In this document: piece by piece, positions 7,274 through 14,805 of the stretch
Position numbering within the stretch: position 1 is the stretch's first letter
How the letters are laid out: every line of letters starts with the position of its first letter
Assembly: GCA_002730795.1 (NCBI GenBank)
Contig: PCAX01000066.1
Location: 1-19,723 of the forward strand
Direction of reading: 5' to 3'
DNA length: 19,723 nucleotides
Origin: Chloroflexota bacterium
GTDB taxonomy: Bacteria > Chloroflexota > Dehalococcoidia > Lucifugimonadales > Lucifugimonadaceae
The notes under the pieces: generated by a model
Databases searched by the model: none
What the model was told of the DNA's origin: nothing
The model's input: the letters and a program-made list of their open reading frames with translations, nothing else
Translations under genes and position numbers: made by a program

Positions 7274-8473
7274 GTGGAAATAAATTATTCAACACTTTTT
7301 CAAGGGATAACATCCATTATTGGTGATCCTAGAATTTTACCGATGTGGATCATATCCGGACTATTGTTATTCTTGGGGATATACAAAAAAAAGGAACCCC
7401 TTCTACTGGTGCCTATTTCAATGGGAATTTTGTTCGCTAATCTTCCCTTAGGTGAATTTATTCGTACAGGTTCATCAGGCGAACCCGACGGTATTTTACG
7501 AACTTTTCAACATATTGGGATGGAAACAGATATATTTCCCTTATTGATATTTTTAGGAGTGGGTGCTTCAACGGACTTTAGTCCTATGTTGTCTAATCCA
7601 AAAACACTTTTATTGGGGGCTGCGGCCCAAGCCGGAGTCTTTTTTGCGCTGATAGGCTCATTACTTTTAGGGTTGTCACCTTTTTTTGATTTTGGTTTAT
7701 TAGAAGCCTCGTCGATCGGTATTATTGGTGGAGCTGATGGTCCTACTACCATATATATAGCTACCCGGATGCGAGAAATTGGGCAATCCATACCAGGCTT
7801 ACAGGTAAAAGATATAGTTGGAGCAACTGCCGTGGCAGCTTATTCGTATATGGCTTTGGTTCCAATCATCCAACCTCCTCTGATTAAGCTATTAACCACT
7901 CAAAAGGAACGTCGTATAAAGATGTCCTATACTAAGCGCCCTGTGTCAAGGAGAACCCAGATACTTTTTCCAATTGTTTCTATACTTCTAGTAAGTATTC
8001 TAGTTCCGTCAGCGTCCCCGTTAATAGGTATGTTAATGCTTGGTAATTTGATTAGAGTTTCAGGTGTGGTCCCAAGATTACTTGATGCTGCGGAAAATAG
8101 CGTAATGAATGTCGTGATTATATTGCTAGGTCTTGCCGTCGGTTCCACTATGCCAGGATCAGTGTTTTTAAAACCAGAAACGATAGGAATATTTGTTTTG
8201 GGATTATTTTCTTTTATTACGGCGACAGTATCTGGGCTAATATTGGCCAAACTGATGAATTTGTTTCTAAAAGAAAAAATTAATCCTATGATTGGATCAG
8301 CGGGTGTATCAGCTGTTCCCATGGCGGCTCGAGTGGTTCAAGATATGGGTCAAAAAGAGGATCCGGAGAATCATTTACTTATGCACGCTATGGGTCCGAA
8401 TGTGGCGGGAGTTATAGGGACAGCCACAGTCGCGGGAGTATTGATGGCGTTGGTTCCGGCAATGGTTAGTTAA
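7274..8473 (+). CDS. oadB: OadB/MmdB family Na+-translocating decarboxylase beta subunit
   Basis: This is the polytopic membrane subunit that decarboxylates carboxybiotin and exports sodium ions. Key family motifs are intact: GIIGGADGPTTIY with D155 in the position of the essential aspartate, AYSYMALVPIIQPP near residues 189-202, and NPMIGSAGVSAVPMAARV from N337. N337, G341, S346 and R353 fall at the same spacing as N373, G377, S382 and R389 of Klebsiella OadB (from memory of that numbering). Length (399) is between the glutaconyl/methylmalonyl-CoA type and OadB. It starts at GTG, 18 bases after the biotin carrier. All visible catalytic positions are present, so it should be an active pump; only the source of carboxybiotin is unclear. 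Confidence 0.93.
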   Translation: MEINYSTLFQGITSIIGDPRILPMWIISGLLLFLGIYKKKEPLLLVPISMGILFANLPLGEFIRTGSSGEPDGILRTFQHIGMETDIFPLLIFLGVGASTDFSPMLSNPKTLLLGAAAQAGVFFALIGSLLLGLSPFFDFGLLEASSIGIIGGADGPTTIYIATRMREIGQSIPGLQVKDIVGATAVAAYSYMALVPIIQPPLIKLLTTQKERRIKMSYTKRPVSRRTQILFPIVSILLVSILVPSASPLIGMLMLGNLIRVSGVVPRLLDAAENSVMNVVIILLGLAVGSTMPGSVFLKPETIGIFVLGLFSFITATVSGLILAKLMNLFLKEKINPMIGSAGVSAVPMAARVVQDMGQKEDPENHLLMHAMGPNVAGVIGTATVAGVLMALVPAMVS

Positions 8474-8504
8474 ATTTTATTATCACTGATAGATAGGAGA
8501 AAAA

Positions 8505-9401
8505 ATGGTAGATAGATCTATGAAGGGAGTTTTCCCAATTTTATCCACTCCAACAAACCGAAAAGGACAAACTGTTCTGGAGGACTTAAAAAAACAGGTT
8601 GAATGGATGATTGAAAACGGGGTGCATGGAGTTGGCATAGCAATAGCTTCCGAAATATACAAATATTCCGAAAAAGACAGAGACGAAATTTTAAAAACTG
8701 TTGTCGATCAGTCCAATGGCCGTATAAAGGTGGTGATGAACACTGGAGCGGAAAGTTCGAATTTGGCTATCCATTATTCAAAAAGAGCCATAGACCTAGG
8801 TGCAGATGCTTTGATGATTCGACCTGCTTCATTTATACCAACACCAGCTAATGATCAGATTAATTATTTTGTTGATATTGCCGAAAATGTCACTGTTCCA
8901 ATATTTTTACAGGATCAAGGGACGGCACCAGTAACGCCTAGTATGGCTATCGAATGCGCCAAGAGGCATGAAAATCTTTGTTACATCAAAGTTGAAACAC
9001 CTCCTACTATTCCGCGAATGACGGAGATATCTGAGGCTAAGTCAAAATCCGACATAATCGTATTTGGGGGTGCAGGTGGTGCTTTTTGTGTGGAAGAATT
9101 TAAACGTGGGTCTGTCGGAACAATGCCCGGTTCCACTATGCCAGACGTATGGGTTGAAATATGGAAAAGTTTTTCAAGTGGAGATGTTCAGGAGGCCCAA
9201 GCCCTTCAGGATAAATTTACGCCCATAATAAAAATTTTGGCTCAAACCCAGGGTCTTGCGCCATGGATATATAAATATGTAATGGTAAAAAGAGGGGTGT
9301 TTGATTCGAATTCAGGGTATGTAAGGGGACCTTCGTTGAAACCTGATGACTTACATTTAAGAGAAATCGACAAGGTTTTGGAAAGTCTTGAATTAGTTTG
9401 A
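8505..9401 (+). CDS. DapA/DHDPS-family lyase or aldolase (Schiff-base lysine present)
   Basis: A TIM-barrel protein of the dihydrodipicolinate synthase/N-acetylneuraminate lyase family, which forms a Schiff base between a lysine and a 2-oxoacid. The lysine is K162 in CYIKVE. The tyrosine of the usual LYNxP motif is replaced: the segment reads IFLQDQG, putting Q136 where Tyr normally sits. A QD at this point is, as I recall, seen in 2-keto-3-deoxyarabonate dehydratase-like members, so a dehydratase or aldolase acting on a deoxy sugar acid is more likely than lysine biosynthesis. Length (298) is normal. GGAG at 8496-8499 precedes the ATG. It sits 31 bases behind oadB and 18 bases ahead of a divergent paralogue, probably in one transcript. 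Confidence 0.85.
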   Translation: MVDRSMKGVFPILSTPTNRKGQTVLEDLKKQVEWMIENGVHGVGIAIASEIYKYSEKDRDEILKTVVDQSNGRIKVVMNTGAESSNLAIHYSKRAIDLGADALMIRPASFIPTPANDQINYFVDIAENVTVPIFLQDQGTAPVTPSMAIECAKRHENLCYIKVETPPTIPRMTEISEAKSKSDIIVFGGAGGAFCVEEFKRGSVGTMPGSTMPDVWVEIWKSFSSGDVQEAQALQDKFTPIIKILAQTQGLAPWIYKYVMVKRGVFDSNSGYVRGPSLKPDDLHLREIDKVLESLELV

Positions 9402-9419
9402 TCCCAATGGAATAAAAAA

Positions 9420-10337
9420 ATGAACAACTCAATGTTTAAACATGAAATTCCTATCGTGGCCCCAACTCCTACTCCATTTTATCAAGATCATGTTGATTAC
9501 GGTCGATTAGGTCGCAATATAGAAAAATGGAGTAAGACAGACCTATCAGGATTTGTATTGGGATCGTATGGAGGAGAAGAATTCCATTTATCGGATGATG
9601 AAAAATTTCAAATTCTAGACACTGTTGTTGAGGTGAATGGTGGACGTCGTGCTATTATCGCCGGTATAGATGAACCATCCCCTTTTTTGGCAGCTGCATT
9701 GGCTCATAAATATAGCGAAAGAGGAGCCGATTTTGTTCGTATTAGAATTCCACAGCCTTCAAGTTTCGGTCGATCTTCAAAAGGTGTATTAGATTACTTT
9801 GAATATCTTTTACCTCAATTACGGATTCCGGTCATATTAATACATCAACCTAGACAAGGTGCAAATTTTGATGCCACCCCTGAAGAGATCGGATTAATTT
9901 CCCAGATAGATGGTGTTTACGCTTATATAATGTCACTTAATTTTAGATGGGAAAATAGAACTGTTTCGTTACTATCTCCAAATGCAAAAGTATGGACTTG
10001 CAACGGCAGCTTGCTGTTTCCTGGTGCAGTTACTGGTGCAACTGGGGCCTGTCTGTTTTTTGCTAATTGGGCCCCTGGCCTTTGCAGGAACATTATTCAA
10101 TTGGTTATGAGTGGAGATTATGAGGAAGCGAGGAAAATCCAAGCACAAATAATTTATGCTGATTACTTTGGTATGAGTAAAGGTGTAGCAGCGCTTAAGC
10201 ATGGATTAAACCTATTAGGTTATGAAGCAACAGTACCAAGAAAACCAACTTTGCCGTTAACCCATGCTGAAAAAATCGAACTGAACGAGGCATTCAGGAA
10301 GGCTGGGATAATAGGATTTCAACAGGAACTTGCATAG
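9420..10337 (+). CDS. DapA-family TIM-barrel protein lacking the Schiff-base lysine
   Basis: The overall pattern is that of the DapA family: APTPTPF near the N-terminus, GSYGGEEFHLSDDEK in place of the GTTGE loop, GADFVRIRIP, VILIHQP and a helical C-terminal region. However, the strand that should carry the Schiff-base lysine reads AYIMSLNF, with M171 where Lys is expected, and I141 replaces the tyrosine of LYNxP. Both catalytic residues are therefore gone while the frame and length (305) are intact. It could be a non-catalytic partner of the upstream paralogue, or an enzyme with a different chemistry. The ribosome site is poor and it probably relies on the upstream gene (18-base gap). Its 3' end abuts and may overlap a dehydratase relic. 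Confidence 0.8.
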   Translation: MNNSMFKHEIPIVAPTPTPFYQDHVDYGRLGRNIEKWSKTDLSGFVLGSYGGEEFHLSDDEKFQILDTVVEVNGGRRAIIAGIDEPSPFLAAALAHKYSERGADFVRIRIPQPSSFGRSSKGVLDYFEYLLPQLRIPVILIHQPRQGANFDATPEEIGLISQIDGVYAYIMSLNFRWENRTVSLLSPNAKVWTCNGSLLFPGAVTGATGACLFFANWAPGLCRNIIQLVMSGDYEEARKIQAQIIYADYFGMSKGVAALKHGLNLLGYEATVPRKPTLPLTHAEKIELNEAFRKAGIIGFQQELA

Positions 10338-10408
10338 GGCAGGTTGGCTCTGAAGCACTGGCGGGAGGCCCCATTGGTCAAATAAAAGAAGGAGACTTTA
10401 TCACTTGA
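10334..10408 (+). pseudogene. C-terminal remnant of an IlvD/Edd-family dehydratase
   Basis: Reading from 10334, a frame without a start encodes IGQVGSEALAGGPIGQIKEG followed by DFIT and a TGA at 10406-10408. This resembles the conserved C-terminal block of dihydroxy-acid and sugar-acid dehydratases, whose usual form is roughly IGHVSPEAxxGGPIALVxDGDxI. The homology may begin a few codons earlier (STGTC, from 10319), inside the end of the preceding gene in another frame. About half of these bases are G or C by hand count, higher than the surroundings. It cannot be a functional gene: it is about 25 codons with no initiation site. It suggests that a dehydratase gene once followed the DapA-like genes and was deleted. 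Recognition is from memory of the motif, not a search. Confidence 0.6.
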
Positions 10409-10420
10409 GCTGTATTTTAT

Positions 10421-10448
10421 TTGCTAGGGTTGGTTTTTATATTAAAAT
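10421..10448 (+). promoter_or_regulatory. candidate promoter before the TauE/SafE gene
   Basis: TTGCTA (10421-10426) and TAAAAT (10443-10448) are separated by 16 bases and match the -35 and -10 consensus at four and five positions. This lies 33 bases before the permease ATG, in the only sizeable gap (144 bases, partly occupied by the dehydratase relic) between the DapA-like genes and the prp genes. A new transcription unit here is plausible, but the evidence is only a consensus match in AT-rich DNA. Confidence 0.25.
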
Positions 10449-10481
10449 ATCGACTAACAAAATAAAAATGAATTTTTTTAA

Positions 10482-11294
10482 ATGACTTACATAGGAATAG
10501 AAGATTGGCGACTTATTATTTTGTTTGTTGCCTCTTTATTTGTTGGTATCCTTGGGGGTTGCGTCGGCATGGCGTTGGGGGTCATCAGAGTTCCTTTAAT
10601 GACATTACTGGGAATCGACCCGCTCTTGGCGGCAGGTTCTAATCTTATGGTCAGTTTAATGGGCTCCACAGCTGGGTCATGGCCTGCATTTCGTCAAAAA
10701 AGAATTATTTGGACTGTTGTCCTTATAATTGGGATCCCTTCCATCATTGGTTCTTTTTTGGGTGCTTTTTACGCAAACTTGTTTCCTCATGGATACTTAT
10801 TGTTTTTAATTGGTATTATTTTGTCCCTATCATCTATATCCATGATATTTGCAGCTGTAAAGTCAATAAATAGCAAAAAACAATATCAAGAGGTTTCCGG
10901 AGATAAAGAATTTCAAAGTAAAGGTTTAGTAAGGATACGAGAAGGTTTATTAGGCTTCATTATAGGCGTATTAGGAGGCGCAATCGGAGTCGTTCTTGGA
11001 CCACTGAGAATGCTAGCTCTTGTGAATTTCTTAAAAATGTCTCCTAGAACGGCTGTAGGAACGAATCTTGTCCTAACGATTTTCGTTAGTTTTGCGGGAT
11101 TTGTAGGCCATTTTTTAAATGGTAATTACGATCCCGTTTTAATAATGCTAATTGGATTCACGACTATGATTGGAATGTATATAGGGTCCAGAGTCAGCGG
11201 ATCAATCGATACAGTTAAATTAAAATTAACAATTGGTTTGGTACTACTTTTTGTCAGTCCATTCGTATTTTATGATGCAATTAGGACAATTTAA
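10482..11294 (+). CDS. TauE/SafE family membrane permease (sulfite exporter/organic anion transporter family)
   Basis: This is an integral membrane protein with about eight helices built from two repeats. Each half starts with the same glycine-rich signature: GILGGCVGMALGVIRVP near residue 23 and GVLGGAIGVVLGPLRM near 165, each followed by a conserved AAGSNL or AVGTNL. The central loop (about residues 125-150) is hydrophilic. Members export sulfite or move sulfonates and other organic anions; some are linked to carboxylate metabolism. Here it lies 25 bases before prpB, so an organic anion related to propionate or methylcitrate metabolism is a reasonable but unproven substrate. No Shine-Dalgarno sequence precedes the ATG. 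Confidence 0.85.
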   Translation: MTYIGIEDWRLIILFVASLFVGILGGCVGMALGVIRVPLMTLLGIDPLLAAGSNLMVSLMGSTAGSWPAFRQKRIIWTVVLIIGIPSIIGSFLGAFYANLFPHGYLLFLIGIILSLSSISMIFAAVKSINSKKQYQEVSGDKEFQSKGLVRIREGLLGFIIGVLGGAIGVVLGPLRMLALVNFLKMSPRTAVGTNLVLTIFVSFAGFVGHFLNGNYDPVLIMLIGFTTMIGMYIGSRVSGSIDTVKLKLTIGLVLLFVSPFVFYDAIRTI

Positions 11295-11319
11295 AAATGA
11301 ATAATCAGGTGTCAATACA

Positions 11320-12177
11320 TTGAATTTTAAGAATGCTCTAGAATTGGAACACCCACTTCAAGTGGTCGGAACGTCAAATGCTTATCACGCTATTCTTGCT
11401 AACCAAATAGGATTTAATGCTATATATTTATCGGGTAGTGGTGTATCGACCGCATCCCTAGGATTACCGGATCTCGGATTGATTTCTATAGACGATATTT
11501 TATTGGATGTTCGCCGGATTACTGAAGTATGTGATTTGCCTATTCTAGTGGATGTCGACGCTGGAGGAGGTGGTGCTTTAGTCATTCATAGGATGACAAG
11601 AATGATGGAAAATAATGGAGTAACCGCTATTCACATTGAAGACCAGGTTTCATCGAAAAGGTGCGGACATCGTCCGGGGAAAAAATTAGTGCAACCATCA
11701 GAAATGTGCGACCGGGTTAAAACATGCGTTGATGCACGAAATTCTGATGACTTTTTCGTTATTGCTAGAACAGATGCCCTAGGGGTCGAAGGCATTGATA
11801 AAGCTCTAGAAAGAGCGACCATGTATGTATCGGCTGGAGCGGATGCTATTTTTGCTGAATCTGTTAGTGACATAGACGATTACAAAAAATTCAAGGATAT
11901 TACAGGGGTCCCTGTACTTGCAAATATTACCGAATTCGGTAAAACGCCTCTTTTTTCCTTGCCTGAATTACGGGAAGCCGAAGTAGACATAGTTTTATAT
12001 CCTCTGACAGCCTTTAGGGCAGCATCTAATGCTGCTTATAAAGCTTATGACGAGATAAGAAGTAAAGGTACCCAAAAAAATATATTGAACACTTTACAAA
12101 CTCGTGAAGATACGTATCGTTATATAAATTATTATCACTATGAAGAAAAACTCGACCAGTTGTTTGGCGAGAATTAA
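11320..12177 (+). CDS. prpB: methylisocitrate lyase PrpB (isocitrate lyase/PEP mutase superfamily)
   Basis: PrpB cleaves 2-methylisocitrate to pyruvate and succinate, the last step of the methylcitrate cycle. The catalytic loop SKRCGHRPGKK has its cysteine at C115, which separates lyases from the PEP mutases. The metal-binding aspartates D78 and D80 are in VDVDAGGGG, where many family members read DADxGFG. VIARTDAL and the IFAES strand complete the signature. Length (285) fits PrpB. The start is a TTG, 25 bases after the permease stop. The neighbours prpC and prpD support this assignment strongly. A related activity (dimethylmalate lyase or another 2-alkylmalate lyase) cannot be excluded given the altered metal loop. 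Confidence 0.88.
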   Translation: MNFKNALELEHPLQVVGTSNAYHAILANQIGFNAIYLSGSGVSTASLGLPDLGLISIDDILLDVRRITEVCDLPILVDVDAGGGGALVIHRMTRMMENNGVTAIHIEDQVSSKRCGHRPGKKLVQPSEMCDRVKTCVDARNSDDFFVIARTDALGVEGIDKALERATMYVSAGADAIFAESVSDIDDYKKFKDITGVPVLANITEFGKTPLFSLPELREAEVDIVLYPLTAFRAASNAAYKAYDEIRSKGTQKNILNTLQTREDTYRYINYYHYEEKLDQLFGEN

Positions 12178-12198
12178 TATTCACGGAGCGTTTTCAAA

Positions 12199-13314
12199 AT
12201 GATTAATTCAGGACTCGATAATGTCATAGCCGGAGAAACCGGTATATCATCGGTTGGTAAAGAGGGATTGGGTTTAACTTATCGTGGATATTCTGTGAAA
12301 GACTTAGCTCTGCATTCTTCGTTTGAAGAAGTAGCCTATCTGTTGATTTATGGTAAATTACCCAATACGTCAGAACTATCCTCATATAAAGATAAATTAA
12401 CACGTATAGGCACATTATCACCTGAACTAAAAAACCTTTTGGAGACTTTACCGAGGAACTCACACCCTATGGATGTGATTTCCTGTGCAATATCCTTAAT
12501 GAGTGTTTTCGAATCTGAAAGTCAAGACGGTCGAAAAACTGCTACCATTGGCGATCAATTAATTAGCGTTCTTCCCTACGTATTGGGGTACTGGTATAGG
12601 TATCATACAAAGGGTGAGAAAATAGATTCCTCAAGCATCAAAAACCCCACGATTGCTGGAAGGTTATCTCAGGTATTTTCAGGATATTCACCCGATCAAG
12701 AGACAATTACAGCAATAGATAGTACCCTAATTCTTTATGCTGAACATGAGTTCAATGCTTCAACTTTTGTTGCCCGGGCAGTAACCTCAACCCTTTCCGA
12801 CACATACTCGGCTGTTAATGCCGCCGTAGGAGCTTTAAAAGGTAACCTACATGGCGGAGCCAATGAAGCAGCGATCCAGTTTATTTCAGGTTTTGACTCA
12901 CCCAATCAAGCTGAAAAATCTGTAATGCAACTCATAAAAAGTAAGAGGTTAATTATGGGTTTTGGACACAGGGTATACAAAAATGGAGATCCAAGGTCAC
13001 CGGTAGTTAAAAAATTAGCGGCGGTACTGGCTACTAAATCGAAAGATCCAAAATTGTATGATATTGCTGAACGAATAGAACACGTTATGCAAAACGAAAA
13101 AGGGATTTATCCTAATTTAGATTTTTATTCTGCAGTTGTGTACCATTTTTCAGGAATACCTGTCGAAATGTTCACCCCGATTTTTGTGATTGCTCGCACT
13201 CCTGGATGGATCGCTCATGTTATCGAACAAAAAAAGAATAATAGGTTGATCAGACCGATTGCTCACTATAACGGACCATCTGAAAGACCATTTGTAAAAA
13301 TTCACCATCGATGA
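12199..13314 (+). CDS. prpC: 2-methylcitrate synthase/citrate synthase PrpC
   Basis: This enzyme condenses propionyl-CoA (or acetyl-CoA) with oxaloacetate. The catalytic triad of citrate synthases is complete: H218 in LHGGANE, H257 in GFGHRVYKNGDPRS and D308 in NLDFYS. The length of 371 residues matches the short bacterial type that includes methylcitrate synthases and lacks the long N-terminal extension of Gram-negative hexameric citrate synthases. GGAG at 12185-12188 precedes the ATG by ten bases. The stop overlaps the prpD start (ATGA). Sequence alone does not separate citrate from methylcitrate synthase; the prpB and prpD flanks decide the call. Confidence 0.9.
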   Translation: MINSGLDNVIAGETGISSVGKEGLGLTYRGYSVKDLALHSSFEEVAYLLIYGKLPNTSELSSYKDKLTRIGTLSPELKNLLETLPRNSHPMDVISCAISLMSVFESESQDGRKTATIGDQLISVLPYVLGYWYRYHTKGEKIDSSSIKNPTIAGRLSQVFSGYSPDQETITAIDSTLILYAEHEFNASTFVARAVTSTLSDTYSAVNAAVGALKGNLHGGANEAAIQFISGFDSPNQAEKSVMQLIKSKRLIMGFGHRVYKNGDPRSPVVKKLAAVLATKSKDPKLYDIAERIEHVMQNEKGIYPNLDFYSAVVYHFSGIPVEMFTPIFVIARTPGWIAHVIEQKKNNRLIRPIAHYNGPSERPFVKIHHR

Positions 13315-14732
13315 ATCAATCAAACAGATTTTATGATCATGTTATAGAAACAATATCTTCTTATGTCTGTCGAGGCAATGGATATTCAGATCTTGCCATG
13401 AAGACATCAAGCCTTTGCTTGATGGATTCCATTGGGTGTGCATTATTGGCGTTGAAATTTCCAAATTGCTTTAAAAGATTAGGACCATCTATTCCTGGAA
13501 CAGTTGTACCCAACGGAACAAAGATTATTGGGACAAATTTCCGGGTTGATCCAATAAAAGGAGCATTGGATTTAGGGTCTATGATTAGGTGGCTTGATTA
13601 CAACGATACTTGGTTAGGGAAAGAATGGGGGCATCCTTCAGATAATTTTGGAGCTTTATTGGCGGTCACTGATTATTTATCACGGAATCGTTCAAATGAT
13701 TTTGATGTATCAGTCAAGGATTTACTATCAGCCGCAATAAAAGCATATGAAATTCAAGGAATACTTGCTTTAGGAAACTCCTTGAACCGCGTTGGGATTG
13801 ACCACGTTTTGTTTCTAAAAATAGCCTCTACAGCCGTTGTAACCAGATTGCTCGGGGGGGATTTTGATCAAGTATGTGCCGCCATTAGTAATGCTTGGTC
13901 GGACGCTACTCTTCGAACGTATCGGCATTATCCCAATACTGGCTTTAGGAAGGCATGGGCTGCCGGAGACGCTACATCAAGGGCTGTAACCCTAAGTTAT
14001 ATGACAATGAATGGTGAAGAAGGATATCCAACTGTACTATCGGCGGACGTCTGGGGGTTCGAGGATACATGGATGGACAAAAAAATCATTGTATTGGAAA
14101 GAGAACTGGGTTCATATGTTATGGAAAATATTCTTTTTAAAATAAAATTCCCTGCGGAATTCCATGCACAAACGGCAGCCGAACTTGCAATAAAATTACA
14201 TGAAACCGTTGCTAATCGTATACAAGAAATTGAGAGAATAGAAATCGGAACTCAGGAATCAGCCTTACGTATTATTGACAAGCAGGGACCACTTAATAAT
14301 GCTGCTGATAGAGATCATTGTATCCAATATATAACAGCAGTGGCTTTGCTTAAAGGAAGTCTAAAATACGAAGATTACGAAGATAAAAATTCAAGAGATG
14401 GCCGGATTGATTTTATTAGATCCAAGATCATTTTGTTTGAGGATCTTGATTTTAGTTCTGGTTATCTAGACCCCGAGAAAAGATCAGTCGGAAATTCGAT
14501 AAAAATTTTTTTTAAGGATGGGACTTCAACAGATAAAGTTAGCCTGGATTACCCAATAGGACACAAATTTAGGCGTTCAGAAGGGATTCCATTATTGTTT
14601 GATAAATTTATCAACAATTGCGGTACAGTTATTGGACGCGATAAAACAGAATATATAGCAGAATTATTTAAGAACCAAGAAAAGTTAGAAAATTTAAGAG
14701 TTTCTGAATTAGTAGATTTGCTGTGTCTTTAG
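13311..14732 (+). CDS. prpD: 2-methylcitrate dehydratase PrpD (MmgE/PrpD family)
   Basis: PrpD dehydrates 2-methylcitrate to 2-methyl-cis-aconitate without an iron-sulfur cluster. Characteristic segments are LCLMDSIGCALLAL near residue 36, MIRWLDYNDTW at 91-101, WGHPSDN at 106-112 and AGDATSRAV near 223. The length (473) is right for true PrpD; MmgE-like relatives are often shorter. Translation is coupled to prpC through ATGA. With PrpC and PrpB it leaves only the hydration of 2-methyl-cis-aconitate, normally done by an aconitase encoded elsewhere. No prpE (propionyl-CoA synthetase) is in the window, so propionyl-CoA probably arises from another source such as odd-chain, branched-chain or methylmalonyl-CoA metabolism. 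Confidence 0.92.
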   Translation: MNQSNRFYDHVIETISSYVCRGNGYSDLAMKTSSLCLMDSIGCALLALKFPNCFKRLGPSIPGTVVPNGTKIIGTNFRVDPIKGALDLGSMIRWLDYNDTWLGKEWGHPSDNFGALLAVTDYLSRNRSNDFDVSVKDLLSAAIKAYEIQGILALGNSLNRVGIDHVLFLKIASTAVVTRLLGGDFDQVCAAISNAWSDATLRTYRHYPNTGFRKAWAAGDATSRAVTLSYMTMNGEEGYPTVLSADVWGFEDTWMDKKIIVLERELGSYVMENILFKIKFPAEFHAQTAAELAIKLHETVANRIQEIERIEIGTQESALRIIDKQGPLNNAADRDHCIQYITAVALLKGSLKYEDYEDKNSRDGRIDFIRSKIILFEDLDFSSGYLDPEKRSVGNSIKIFFKDGTSTDKVSLDYPIGHKFRRSEGIPLLFDKFINNCGTVIGRDKTEYIAELFKNQEKLENLRVSELVDLLCL

Positions 14733-14796
14733 AAATTACAGTCAAATTGATATTTATTGCAAGTTTTTTTGGTAAAAATAAAAAGTTAAGTCGATT

Positions 14797-14800
14797 GGAG
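14797..14800 (+). promoter_or_regulatory. Shine-Dalgarno site of the TPP enzyme gene
   Basis: GGAG lies five bases before the ATG at 14806 and is the best ribosome site in this part of the cluster. The 73-base gap before the gene is AT-rich, with no convincing promoter or terminator, so read-through from prpD is likely. Confidence 0.55.
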
Positions 14801-14805
14801 TAATT

